Both the position numbers and the translations under genes were made by a program. This document shows positions 37,221-45,071 of a stretch of 64,000 bases of DNA, one piece after another; the stretch's first letter is position 1, and each line of letters opens with the position of its first letter. The notes under the pieces were generated by a model, which saw nothing but the letters and a program-made list of their open reading frames with translations, ran no database searches and was not told where the DNA came from. The DNA lies in the NCBI GenBank assembly GCA_030583665.1, contig CP129469.1, forward strand, positions 186,001 through 250,000, given 5' to 3'. This DNA is from Candidatus Jettenia sp. AMX2. Its GTDB lineage: Bacteria; Planctomycetota; Brocadiia; Brocadiales; Brocadiaceae.

Positions 37221-38342
37221 GTGAATTATTTACGAAAAGAGAGACAGGTTTTGACAGATACTACAGTAATACCTATTTTAAATTCGGCTTTGGAGTGTGC
37301 CGGCAAGGGAATTATGATACAGAATGCAAACAGGAGGGTAGTGTTTTTTAATCGTGCCTGCGAAGAAATTACCAAATGGCCGAAGGAGAAGATTTTTGGT
37401 AAAGATTGCGGCGAGATATTTCAATGCCATACGTCTACGGGTATGTGTTTAACAGAGAAGCATTGCCCAGGCATGGAGATTTTTCAGGGAAAACTTTCTA
37501 AGGCCTCGAGGGAACTTATGATTAAAAGGGGGGACGGAAGCGAAGCATGGGTAGAGACGAGCGCCTCTGCTATCAGGGATGTGAAAGGGAAAGTGACGCA
37601 TATTATTACTATTATAGAGGATATTAGTGAGAGAAAGAGATTTTCCGATGAAGTTCTCAAGGCGAAGACCTTGTCTACCCTGGGTGAATTTGCTGCGGAG
37701 CTTGCTCATGAAGTTAAAAATCCGCTGAATGCAATGAATATCCAAATGTTATTGCTTGAGCGTGAGATTCAAGGGAGTGGTCAAATTTCCGGCAAATCAA
37801 AAAAAGGATTACTCGAAATTGTTTCGATAGTACATAAGGAACTTATCCGCTTAAGCGGGTTTATCGAAAAATGTTTATATTTTTCAAAGACGGGGGAACT
37901 GCATAAGGATTATATTGATATAGGTGAATTACTAGAAGAGATTGTTTCTTTACTTATGCCACAAGCACAATTATATGGCATTCAGGTTGAATTGGGTATA
38001 GAGGATACATTGCCACCGGTAAAGGTAGACAGGGATAAGATAAAACAGGCGATCCTGAATATCCTTATAAACGGCATTGAGGTGATGCCCGACGGCGGGA
38101 GATTGTCTGTGAGTGCAGAATCCATTGACGGTGAAATGCGAATCGCCTGCCGGGACACAGGTTTGGGAATTCCGGATGAAATTAAGGATAAAGTATTTAA
38201 TTTATTTTATTCTACCAAAGAAGGCGGCACCGGCATCGGTCTTTCCCTTGCCCAAAATATTATTCAGGCCCACGGAGGGGTGATTAAATTGGAAGTGAGT
38301 AACGTAGGGAGTATATTTGTAATTACCATACCAGTACGGTAA
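37221..38342 (+). CDS. PAS-domain sensor histidine kinase (NtrB-like)
   Basis: The 373-residue protein has an N-terminal PAS domain (about 15-135; GIMIQNANRRVVFFNRACEE, HIITIIEDISERKRF), a HisKA dimerisation domain with H163 in ELAHEVKNPLNAM, and an HATPase domain (NILINGIEVMPDGG, DTGLGIPDEIKDKVFNLFYS, GTGIGLSLAQNII). No membrane segments, so it senses a cytoplasmic signal. Cys residues in the PAS part (CGEIFQCHTSTGMCLTEKHC) could bind a metal or cluster. GTG 37221 is used; TTG 37251 is an alternative. The sigma54 activator follows 10 bp downstream and is its obvious partner. Confidence 0.92.
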   Translation: MNYLRKERQVLTDTTVIPILNSALECAGKGIMIQNANRRVVFFNRACEEITKWPKEKIFGKDCGEIFQCHTSTGMCLTEKHCPGMEIFQGKLSKASRELMIKRGDGSEAWVETSASAIRDVKGKVTHIITIIEDISERKRFSDEVLKAKTLSTLGEFAAELAHEVKNPLNAMNIQMLLLEREIQGSGQISGKSKKGLLEIVSIVHKELIRLSGFIEKCLYFSKTGELHKDYIDIGELLEEIVSLLMPQAQLYGIQVELGIEDTLPPVKVDRDKIKQAILNILINGIEVMPDGGRLSVSAESIDGEMRIACRDTGLGIPDEIKDKVFNLFYSTKEGGTGIGLSLAQNIIQAHGGVIKLEVSNVGSIFVITIPVR

Positions 38343-38352
38343 AAACAGATTC

Positions 38353-39702
38353 ATGACAAAACCACGATTATTGCTGGTGGATGATGACAAAAGCGCCCTT
38401 GATGGATTAGTCAGGATACTGTCACATGACGGGTATCCTGTTTCCGGCGTTTTGTCAGGCTATGAGGCATTAAATCTGCTGGCAAGGAAAAATTTTGATA
38501 TAGTGATAACAGATATGCGGTTGCCGGGATTAGGGGGCATATCTCTGATTCATGAAATAAAGAAAAAGTATGAATCTCTGGCGATTGTGGTTGTTACAGC
38601 CTATAGCTCAGTTAAAACGGCAATAGATGCGATAAGATGCGGGGCAGATGAATATCTGACAAAGCCCATAAATATGGAAGAATTGGTACTGGTGGTGGAA
38701 AAGTTGTGGGAAAGGCAACAGTTAATTGCACAAAACCGGGCATTAAAAGAGAAGTTAAAAGGCAAACATAAATCTTCGGAACTCATTGGCAGCACTCCCC
38801 AGATGTGCCAGGTGATTAAAATGATAGGGGATGTGGCTCCAAGTACGGCTTCCATTCTCATATTAGGTGAGACAGGCACAGGGAAAGAACTAGTGGCTAA
38901 CGCAATACATTATCAGAGTGAGAGGGCTGACATGCCTTTTGTTGCGCTTCATTGTGCTGCCCTTTCAGAAGGTGTGCTGGAGAGCGAACTCTTCGGCCAC
39001 GAGAAAGGGGCATTTACCGGAGCCGTTCAGACAAGAAGAGGCCGGTTTGAACTGGCGGATGGCGGTACACTTTTCCTGGACGAGGTAGGCGAGATGAGCC
39101 TGAAAGTTCAGGTCAAGTTACTTCGGGTATTAGAAAAGGGCGAATTTGAGCGTGTCGGAGGAGAGAAGACAATAAAGGTAGACGTCAGATTCATTGCAGC
39201 AACAAACCGGAATCTGGAAAGAGAGGTATCCGAAGGAAGATTCCGGGAAGACCTGTTTTACCGTCTAAACGTAATTACAATTCACCTGCCACCCTTGAGG
39301 GAAAGGAAAGGGGATATTCCGATTATCTCTCATTTTTTTTTAATAAAATATGCAAAGAAGTACAAGAAGGAAATTCATTCATTTACCCCTGATGCAATGG
39401 AAGCGCTTTGTGCCTATCAATGGCCAGGTAACGTAAGGGAACTGGAGAATATTATTGAAAGGGCAATCGTGCTTTGCAAAGGCAATATAATAACAGAGAA
39501 ACACTTGCCGGGGAATATACTCCAGTATAAGAAGGAAGATGTACCGGTAGTAAAGATTCCCGTAGGTATGTCATTAAAAGAAGTAGAAAGGGAAATTATT
39601 CAGAAGACACTGCAAATAACACGTGGCAACAAAGGCGATGCTGCAAAAATACTAGGAATTTCTACCAGAAAAATAGAATATAAAGTAAAAGAATGGGGTT
39701 AG
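38353..39702 (+). CDS. NtrC-family sigma54-dependent response regulator
   Basis: The 449-residue protein has a receiver (1-120; LLVDDDKSAL, phospho-acceptor Asp in VITDMRLPG), the AAA+ sigma54 activator domain (ILGETGTGKE, GHEKGAFTGA loop that contacts sigma54, GGTLFLDEVGEM, NRNLEREVSEGRFREDLFYRL) and a C-terminal Fis-type HTH (GNKGDAAKILGISTRKIEYKVKE). It is paired with the upstream kinase. A near-consensus sigma54 promoter lies 180 bp downstream, in front of the protoglobin gene. Its receiver was duplicated as the separate protein at 41607. Confidence 0.96.
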   Translation: MTKPRLLLVDDDKSALDGLVRILSHDGYPVSGVLSGYEALNLLARKNFDIVITDMRLPGLGGISLIHEIKKKYESLAIVVVTAYSSVKTAIDAIRCGADEYLTKPINMEELVLVVEKLWERQQLIAQNRALKEKLKGKHKSSELIGSTPQMCQVIKMIGDVAPSTASILILGETGTGKELVANAIHYQSERADMPFVALHCAALSEGVLESELFGHEKGAFTGAVQTRRGRFELADGGTLFLDEVGEMSLKVQVKLLRVLEKGEFERVGGEKTIKVDVRFIAATNRNLEREVSEGRFREDLFYRLNVITIHLPPLRERKGDIPIISHFFLIKYAKKYKKEIHSFTPDAMEALCAYQWPGNVRELENIIERAIVLCKGNIITEKHLPGNILQYKKEDVPVVKIPVGMSLKEVEREIIQKTLQITRGNKGDAAKILGISTRKIEYKVKEWG

Positions 39703-40035
39703 AGACGAAAAATTTTCAAGCCTTTTTCCTCCGAACCTCCGTTTTACCGCAAATATTTCGCTTAAAAATACCTTTCCGGAAACATCATTCTTCTCTTCTT
39801 GTCTTTTTATAAAAAGATAGTCATCGGTAACATATTGTGAAATCAACACTTGCTTTAAACATCATTTTCCATGTGGTTTATTGGCACGCTGATTGTTACT
39901 TGTTACAAACGTTCAACAATTTCTTTTGACGATTAGTGTTTTTGTGGTTTCGTCTAACCTTGCAAGGTAAAAATTGTAAAAATGCTTTGTGTGTTAAATA
40001 TAATTTCTAAACTTTTTTAAAAGGAGGATCAAGAG
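39703..40035. other. Intergenic region upstream of the protoglobin gene
   Basis: The 333-bp gap holds the sigma54 promoter at 39881-39896. Upstream of it is A+T-rich sequence that could bend or bind IHF, but no clear activator sites were identified. Just before the gene lies AAAAGGAGGATC, a very strong ribosome binding site. Confidence 0.6.
39881..39896 (+). promoter_or_regulatory. Sigma54 (-24/-12) promoter
   Basis: TTGGCACG, N4, TTGTT. It fits the consensus TGGCACG-N4-TTGC, with the GG to GC spacing kept and only the last C replaced by T. It is 140 bp upstream of the protoglobin gene and directly follows a sigma54 activator gene. Confidence 0.65.
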
Positions 40036-40692
40036 ATGAGCGCTGTTATGGAAAATGCTTATATGGAAATATTTCCAATGGAAAGAGAAAAAAAGGTTTC
40101 AGCAGGCAAGGGTAATCCTGTGCTGGATGTTCCTGAATTTAACAAGGCATGGAATCTTTATAGGGAAACCAGCCTGAATATTATGAAACGGTTTGATTAT
40201 ATGTCCAGATGTGTGGATTTTACAGAAAAAGACACAGAGGCCATAAAGGAATCGAAAGCGATTCTGGCACCGCATCTTGAGGCAATTCTTGATCATATTT
40301 ATTGGGAAAAACTGATTAACGATCCATGGTTGTCAAAGTGGTTTAGAGATGAAACTGGTAAGATTTCCAAGGAATACGTTACTATCAGGAGGGCAAGACA
40401 GCGGAGATTTCTCCTGAAGATATTAGAATGTAAATGGGATGAGGAATTCTGGAATTATGTCCGCTGGGTTGGTGCTGTCCATGTACCAATTTTTGGGTTT
40501 GAGGATCTGTATATACCCATGAGGTTAAATCTGGCCCTTTGGGGTTACATACATCAGTATTTGTTTAATTTCCTTGCTGAGCAATTAAAGAACAATCCGG
40601 AGCAGCTTCAAAGAATTACATCGGCTTGGACAAAACTGTTTTGGTTGATTATCGATGTATACCATATCGATTATCTTGCTCCCTGGATGTGA
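40036..40692 (+). CDS. Protoglobin-like heme protein
   Basis: The 218-residue protein matches the protoglobin/globin-sensor domain: DFTEKDTEAIKESKAILAPHLEAILDHIY, then RARQRRFLLKILECKWDEEFWNYVRWVGAVHVPIFG, where H149 in VGAVHV is the expected proximal heme ligand. No output domain is attached. Protoglobins bind O2, CO and NO. In an anammox cell, where NO is an intermediate and O2 a poison, a role in sensing or scavenging either gas is reasonable but inferred. Strong ribosome binding site (AAAAGGAGG). Under the sigma54 promoter at 39881. Confidence 0.88.
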   Translation: MSAVMENAYMEIFPMEREKKVSAGKGNPVLDVPEFNKAWNLYRETSLNIMKRFDYMSRCVDFTEKDTEAIKESKAILAPHLEAILDHIYWEKLINDPWLSKWFRDETGKISKEYVTIRRARQRRFLLKILECKWDEEFWNYVRWVGAVHVPIFGFEDLYIPMRLNLALWGYIHQYLFNFLAEQLKNNPEQLQRITSAWTKLFWLIIDVYHIDYLAPWM

Positions 40693-40743
40693 TTATTACC
40701 GGCAGGCAGATAAAAAGCAGGTTGTTTGAGTCTGACGGAAAAA

Positions 40744-40792
40744 GGAATCACCCCGAATTCCCCCTTTTATAAAAGGGGGATAGGGGGATTGC
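40744..40792. repeat. G/C-run palindrome between protoglobin and hemerythrin genes
   Basis: CCCCCTTTTATAAAAGGGGG with flanking GGATAGGGGGATTG. It is read through by the longer upstream frame of the hemerythrin gene, which explains the odd N-terminal extension of that frame. Related to the block at 1301-1389. Confidence 0.6.
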
Positions 40793-40845
40793 TTTGTTCA
40801 CTTGATTATTGGTCAGATAGCCACATGGTTAATGAAGGAGGGGTC

Positions 40846-41253
40846 ATGGCGTTAATTCAATGGAATGATAGTTTGAGTGTCAATGTTCGTGAGTTTGACC
40901 GGCAGCATCAAAAACTTATGGCTATAATTAACGAGCTTAACGATTCAATGAAACAGGGGAAAGGGAAGGATGTTTTGGGTAAGATTATTAATGAACTGGC
41001 TGGATATGCAGGGACTCATTTCGCAAATGAAGAGAAGTATTTTGCTCAATTTGGATATCCTGAGGCAAATGCCCATAAAAAGGAACATAATGAATTTGTA
41101 CATAAGGTTTCTGATTTCAAAGGGGGTTTTGAAAAAGGCAAAATTGGGTTATCTGTTGAAGTTATGAATTTTTTGTGCACCTGGTTAAGAAATCATATCA
41201 AAGTTGTTGATAAAAAATATGGCTCATTTTTTAATGGGAAGGGTTTGAAATAG
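40846..41253 (+). CDS. Bacteriohemerythrin
   Basis: The true start is ATG 40846, preceded by AAGGAGGGGTC; the frame upstream of it is translated repeat. The 135-residue product has all di-iron ligands: H in FDRQHQKLM, H-x3-E in HFANEEKYF, H-x3-H in HKKEHNEF and H-x4-D in NHIKVVDKKY. It reversibly binds O2 (some relatives bind NO). Placed directly after protoglobin, it suggests a gas-response pair under common control. Confidence 0.95.
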   Translation: MALIQWNDSLSVNVREFDRQHQKLMAIINELNDSMKQGKGKDVLGKIINELAGYAGTHFANEEKYFAQFGYPEANAHKKEHNEFVHKVSDFKGGFEKGKIGLSVEVMNFLCTWLRNHIKVVDKKYGSFFNGKGLK

Positions 41254-41407
41254 ACTAATAATAAATAACAAGAAGTCCTACCTGACTTTTATGTTCCATA
41301 TACTCTACATTGACAGGTGGACATTAGATTATAATATAACTGGTAATATGTCTAAGGTGTTTACTAGGCATGATTTTTCAAGAATACAGAGAAGGAGGAT
41401 GACAATT

Positions 41408-41605
41408 ATGAGGGTAGATATTGTCTGGTTTGAGGGTGATTGTGTAAAATGCGCAATGTGTGTTGAGGAGGCGGCAGGGATATTTGATTTTACAAGAGAG
41501 AGTGGACCACAGGTTAAAGAGGATATCGATATCGCTTCCTTTGCTGAAGGTATAAAACGGGCGGCTTATCTTTGTCCTACGCAATGTATCAAATATAATT
41601 TGTAA
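41408..41605 (+). CDS. Small ferredoxin, single Fe-S cluster
   Basis: ATG 41408 is 10 nt after AAGGAGG and gives a 65-residue acidic protein (MRVDIVWFEGDCVKCAMCVE). Cysteine pattern C-x2-C-x2-C near residues 13-19 and C-P near residue 57 (LCPTQC). That matches single-cluster [4Fe-4S] or [3Fe-4S] ferredoxins of the Thermotoga/Desulfovibrio type. The longer upstream frame is non-coding. Probable electron donor or acceptor for a neighbouring redox protein; no partner can be named. Confidence 0.88.
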   Translation: MRVDIVWFEGDCVKCAMCVEEAAGIFDFTRESGPQVKEDIDIASFAEGIKRAAYLCPTQCIKYNL

Positions 41606-41606
41606 A

Positions 41607-42065
41607 ATGGCAAAACCAAGATTAATATTAATAGACGATGATAAAAATGCACTTGAGGGGCTGGTAAAGATACTGTCGCATGATGGATATTCTGCTTCCG
41701 GCGTTTTGTCAGGCTATGAAGCATTAAACCTGCTGGCTACAATAAACTTTGATATAGCAATAACGGATATGCGGTTACCGGGATTGGGGGGGATACCCCT
41801 TATCCACGAAATAAAGAAAAGGTGTAAATCTATAGCGATTGTGGTTGTCACTGCTTATAGTTCGGAGAAGATGGCGAAGGAGGTAATAAGATGCGGTGCT
41901 GATGAGTATTTGACAAAACCTATAAATATCGGGGAGCTGGAGTCCGTATTAAAGGGTCTATGGGAAAAGCAAATACTGAAACAGGAGGGTGAGGATAGTG
42001 GATTTATTCCCTGCATGAACAATAAGACATTAAAAATAACGGGACAGGAGAGAAATGAATACTGA
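41607..42065 (+). CDS. Stand-alone response regulator receiver
   Basis: The 152-residue protein has one receiver domain (LILIDDDKNALEGL, phospho-acceptor in AITDMRLPGLGG, YLTKPINIGELE) and a short tail with no output domain. It is strikingly similar to the receiver of the NtrC-type regulator at 38353, also at the DNA level (GGCGTTTTGTCAGGCTATGA is shared). This indicates a recent local duplication of the first part of that gene. It starts 2 bp after the ferredoxin stop and its end overlaps the deaminase start. Confidence 0.92.
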   Translation: MAKPRLILIDDDKNALEGLVKILSHDGYSASGVLSGYEALNLLATINFDIAITDMRLPGLGGIPLIHEIKKRCKSIAIVVVTAYSSEKMAKEVIRCGADEYLTKPINIGELESVLKGLWEKQILKQEGEDSGFIPCMNNKTLKITGQERNEY

Positions 42066-42531
42066 TGATGAAAAATTTATGAGACTTGCCATCAATAAGG
42101 CAAAAGAGGGTATTGAAATCGGCCAAACACCATTTGGTGCATGTTTGATAAAGGATAACAAAGTAATAAGTTGTGTTCATAACTCTGTCTGGAAAAACAC
42201 AGACATAACTGCGCATGCGGAGATCCTTGCAATACAGGAAGCGTGTAAGGCATTACATACCATAGACCTGACCGGTTGTATAATCTATTCGACCTGCGAA
42301 CCATGTCCAATGTGCTTTAGTGCTTGCCATTGGGCACGGATAACAAAAATTATTTATGGGGCGTGTATAGAGGATGCAAGGGAAATGGGTTTTAATGAAC
42401 TCACTATTTCTAATACCGTTATGAAACAGGCCGGGAACAGTCCGGTACAAATAGTTGCAGATGTTCTCCGGGAAGAAAGTAAGGAACTGTTCAGGTTATG
42501 GTCTGTGCGGGAAGATAAAAGGGTGTATTAA
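42055..42531 (+). CDS. Cytidine/deoxycytidylate-family deaminase (guanine deaminase-like)
   Basis: The 158-residue protein has the zinc deaminase motifs HAEILAIQEA (H-A-E) and PCPMCFSACHWARI (PCxxC). The spacing and the segment ITKIIYGACIEDAREMGFNE are of the guanine deaminase/tRNA-adenosine deaminase class; lack of the usual TadA features makes guanine deaminase slightly more likely. It overlaps the upstream receiver gene by 11 bp, suggesting translational coupling. Confidence 0.88.
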   Translation: MNTDDEKFMRLAINKAKEGIEIGQTPFGACLIKDNKVISCVHNSVWKNTDITAHAEILAIQEACKALHTIDLTGCIIYSTCEPCPMCFSACHWARITKIIYGACIEDAREMGFNELTISNTVMKQAGNSPVQIVADVLREESKELFRLWSVREDKRVY

Positions 42532-42724
42532 TTTTTCATATTTATTCCAGTTTTGTATTTTTGCGTTTATTCTCCGGGGGTATTTACGAAAAAGTTTCGT
42601 AATGCCTTTTTTTTGTTTAATATAAAATTCAGGGATGTTAAACTTATGCACTTGATGGCATTACCTCTTTGTTTATTGTGCAGGAATTTAAGGCGGGGGA
42701 TTTCAGGTCCAGGAGTATTTACCG

Positions 42725-43798
42725 ATGAGAAAATATAAAGTATTGTTAATGGTATTATTGGTATCTGTGTTTTTTTGCATAATAGTAGTAAAGGGAGATA
42801 CGATAACGTTTATCAGTAACAAAACTGTTGACCCAAGAATACTGGATGTTACCAGCGAATATATAGAGGCAGTTTTTTTAAGAAAAGATGTCAAATCCTT
42901 ACATATTCAATTTTCAAGCGACAGGGATTATTCTGATGAATTATCATTGCACATACCAGAAGTAACAATTGGATGTAAAATCAGAGAACTCACTCCTGAT
43001 TTGGTGCGTGTTCTAATCCCGCTTTCATCAGTCTCTTCAATTCAAATGCCTTCCCAGTCTAATGACAAACAAGACGATGGTGTTTCTGACATGACCGAAA
43101 GCAAGTCCGGTATGACAGCAGGTATAGTTCATAGGGGGGGAAGACTTAAGCAGGGAGAGGAAGGAGAAAAATCAAATTCAGGCATATTATCACAAATGCA
43201 GATAGATGAAAGAGTTATAGTCGATCAGATACGTACTCCTTCAAATGAAAGGGAAGAATTAATAAAAGATTACCGATTACGGATTCAGAAAACAAGAGTA
43301 AAACCCGAAGATTTTGAAGCTGAAAACGATTTGGTAAGGACAACGGAAAATAAGGAAAATATTGTTAGGGACACAAGGGGGGAATCAGAAAAAGGATTAG
43401 AGAATGATCAAATCACTGAACCTGTGAGAATTGATTCCGGAAAAGAGCGATATGTTTCCATCCATGGTATACGCTTTGGTAAAGTTGAGGGGAGAATAGT
43501 AGAGAGAAGGGATTTTCTTGCCGGTTGCTATGTTAAACTACAATTACTGGAAAGATTTGGACTATTATCAAAGAGATATCGCCCGTTAGCCGGGGCTGTG
43601 GAGTTCGAAGCCATTACGGATGAGAATGGGGTATACCTTTTTGAGAACATACCTGCCGGGGAATACAAGATTTACTGGAAGCCGCCTTCAGAAACAGAAT
43701 GGATTGGACGGTTTAAGATGGAACCAGATGTTATTGTTGAACCAGGCAAACTAACAAACCCTCAAACCATTGAAATTTTAAAAAGAACTCTTAATTAA
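42725..43798 (+). CDS. Secreted/anchored protein with C-terminal transthyretin-like (carboxypeptidase regulatory-like) domain
   Basis: The 357-residue protein has an N-terminal hydrophobic segment (VLLMVLLVSVFFCIIVV, residues 5-22), an N-terminal globular region (about 25-110), a charged low-complexity middle (about 115-230) and a C-terminal beta domain (KVEGRIVERRDFLAGCYVK, AITDENGVYLFENIPAGEYK) typical of carboxypeptidase regulatory-like folds. The last domain resembles the tails of the cupredoxin-like proteins at 44249 and 62380. It begins the respiratory cluster. Function unknown; an extracytoplasmic assembly or scaffold role is a guess. Confidence 0.6.
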   Translation: MRKYKVLLMVLLVSVFFCIIVVKGDTITFISNKTVDPRILDVTSEYIEAVFLRKDVKSLHIQFSSDRDYSDELSLHIPEVTIGCKIRELTPDLVRVLIPLSSVSSIQMPSQSNDKQDDGVSDMTESKSGMTAGIVHRGGRLKQGEEGEKSNSGILSQMQIDERVIVDQIRTPSNEREELIKDYRLRIQKTRVKPEDFEAENDLVRTTENKENIVRDTRGESEKGLENDQITEPVRIDSGKERYVSIHGIRFGKVEGRIVERRDFLAGCYVKLQLLERFGLLSKRYRPLAGAVEFEAITDENGVYLFENIPAGEYKIYWKPPSETEWIGRFKMEPDVIVEPGKLTNPQTIEILKRTLN

Positions 43799-44248
43799 TT
43801 TTTCAGCAACTTCAAAAGAATTTTTCGTATCATCTCCTTTCATAAGAATCATTTCTTTGTATATTTAAGTGTTTCTAAATATTTTCGTAATGCTAAATTT
43901 GAAACTATTATTTCACTTTTGAAATTCGACATAGATAAATTTCGTCTGTAAGATAATTTTAACCTTACGATGCATTGTACTAACATATTGTTTGTAAAGA
44001 AATTATGTGTTTTGATTGTTTTTTTTGCTTTTTTGGATAAAAAGGAATGAATATTGTTCATTTTAGCCACCGAATTAATTGCAAATAAAAGTTATTTTTA
44101 GAGACAGATAAAATAATATTTGACAAAAGTATGGCCTACTTATATGTTATATCGGTTTTTTAATTAGAATATCGCGTATAATCTACGTTTGGTTTTGGGT
44201 GTGAGAATTTTTAAGTAACTTTAATAATTTGTAAAGATGGAGGTTATG
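43799..44248. other. Upstream region of the respiratory supercluster
   Basis: The 450-bp gap is very A+T-rich and holds a promoter at 44120-44148. A second TATAAT near 44175 has no good -35. No credible gene was seen. Confidence 0.5.
44120..44148 (+). promoter_or_regulatory. Sigma70-type promoter of the cytochrome cluster
   Basis: TTGACA, 17-bp spacer, TATGTT, about 100 bp before the cupredoxin ATG at 44249. It is the most likely start of the transcript covering 44.2-54.2 kb. Confidence 0.6.
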
Positions 44249-45010
44249 ATGGTTAAAAGTTTGCAGCTAATGATTATCAGTAGTGTGTTGATGGGTACAG
44301 GCGTAATTAATGGGATCATGGGGATAAGTACGAAAGCGATGGCTGCGGGCAAGGTGCCTGTTTATACCGAGGTGGAAGTAAGCGATGGAGGGACGATTGC
44401 TGGTACGGTTACCTTTGATGGTGATATCCCCGGAATAAAAATATTAAAGGTTGACAAGGACGAACAAACATGTGGTCATGATAACAGGCAATCAGAGGAA
44501 TTAGTAATTAACGGAGACTCTAAGGGTATTAAGAACGTTGTGGTTTCCCTCGTTGATATTGCTGCCGGTAAAAAAGCAGATACAACAACCGAGGTATTAG
44601 ACCAGAAAGAATGTGTATTTATGCCTCATGTGCTTGCAATTTCTGCCGGAAGTAGCGTAGACCTTCTCAACAGTGACAATATTATGCATAATCTTCATTC
44701 CTGGTCTATTAAGAATCCTGCCTTTAATGAAGGTGTTTCCGGCGGTGGAAAATTAACGAAGAAATTTGATATCCCGGAAATAGTAAAAATAACCTGTGAT
44801 GTGCATAAGTGGATGAGTGCTTTTATCGTTGTGAATGGCAATCCTTATTTTGCTGTTACCGATGAAAATGGTAAATTTAAAATAGAAGATGTACCGGCGG
44901 GTTCGTATAAGATTGAGGCGTGGCAGGAAAAATTGGGAAAAAAGAAGGGTGATGTTGTTGTAAAGCCTAAAGAAGAGGTTGTGGTTGATTTTGCTTATGC
45001 GAAGAAATAA
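44249..45010 (+). CDS. Cupredoxin-like (type 1 copper) secreted protein with C-terminal beta domain
   Basis: ATG 44249 has GGAGG 5 nt upstream and a signal peptide ending around KAMAAG (residue 30). The middle domain has the blue-copper ligand set: H147 (IMHNLH) and C183-x2-H186-x2-M189 (TCDVHKWM). The C-terminal 60 residues form a carboxypeptidase regulatory-like strand set (AVTDENGKFKIEDVPAGSYKIEAW). The protein should be exported to the anammoxosome lumen or paryphoplasm and carry electrons. A paralogue with the same layout closes the cluster at 62380. First gene of the cytochrome run. Confidence 0.85.
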   Translation: MVKSLQLMIISSVLMGTGVINGIMGISTKAMAAGKVPVYTEVEVSDGGTIAGTVTFDGDIPGIKILKVDKDEQTCGHDNRQSEELVINGDSKGIKNVVVSLVDIAAGKKADTTTEVLDQKECVFMPHVLAISAGSSVDLLNSDNIMHNLHSWSIKNPAFNEGVSGGGKLTKKFDIPEIVKITCDVHKWMSAFIVVNGNPYFAVTDENGKFKIEDVPAGSYKIEAWQEKLGKKKGDVVVKPKEEVVVDFAYAKK

Positions 45011-45071
45011 CAGTGATCAATAAACTAGTTATGGATTGTGAAAATTACTTGTTTGAAAAGGCGCATTGATA

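Noticed and set aside
43849-44070. 73-codon minus-strand frame before the cytochrome cluster
   Set aside because: Very A+T-rich, no ribosome binding site, no recognisable features; most likely chance.
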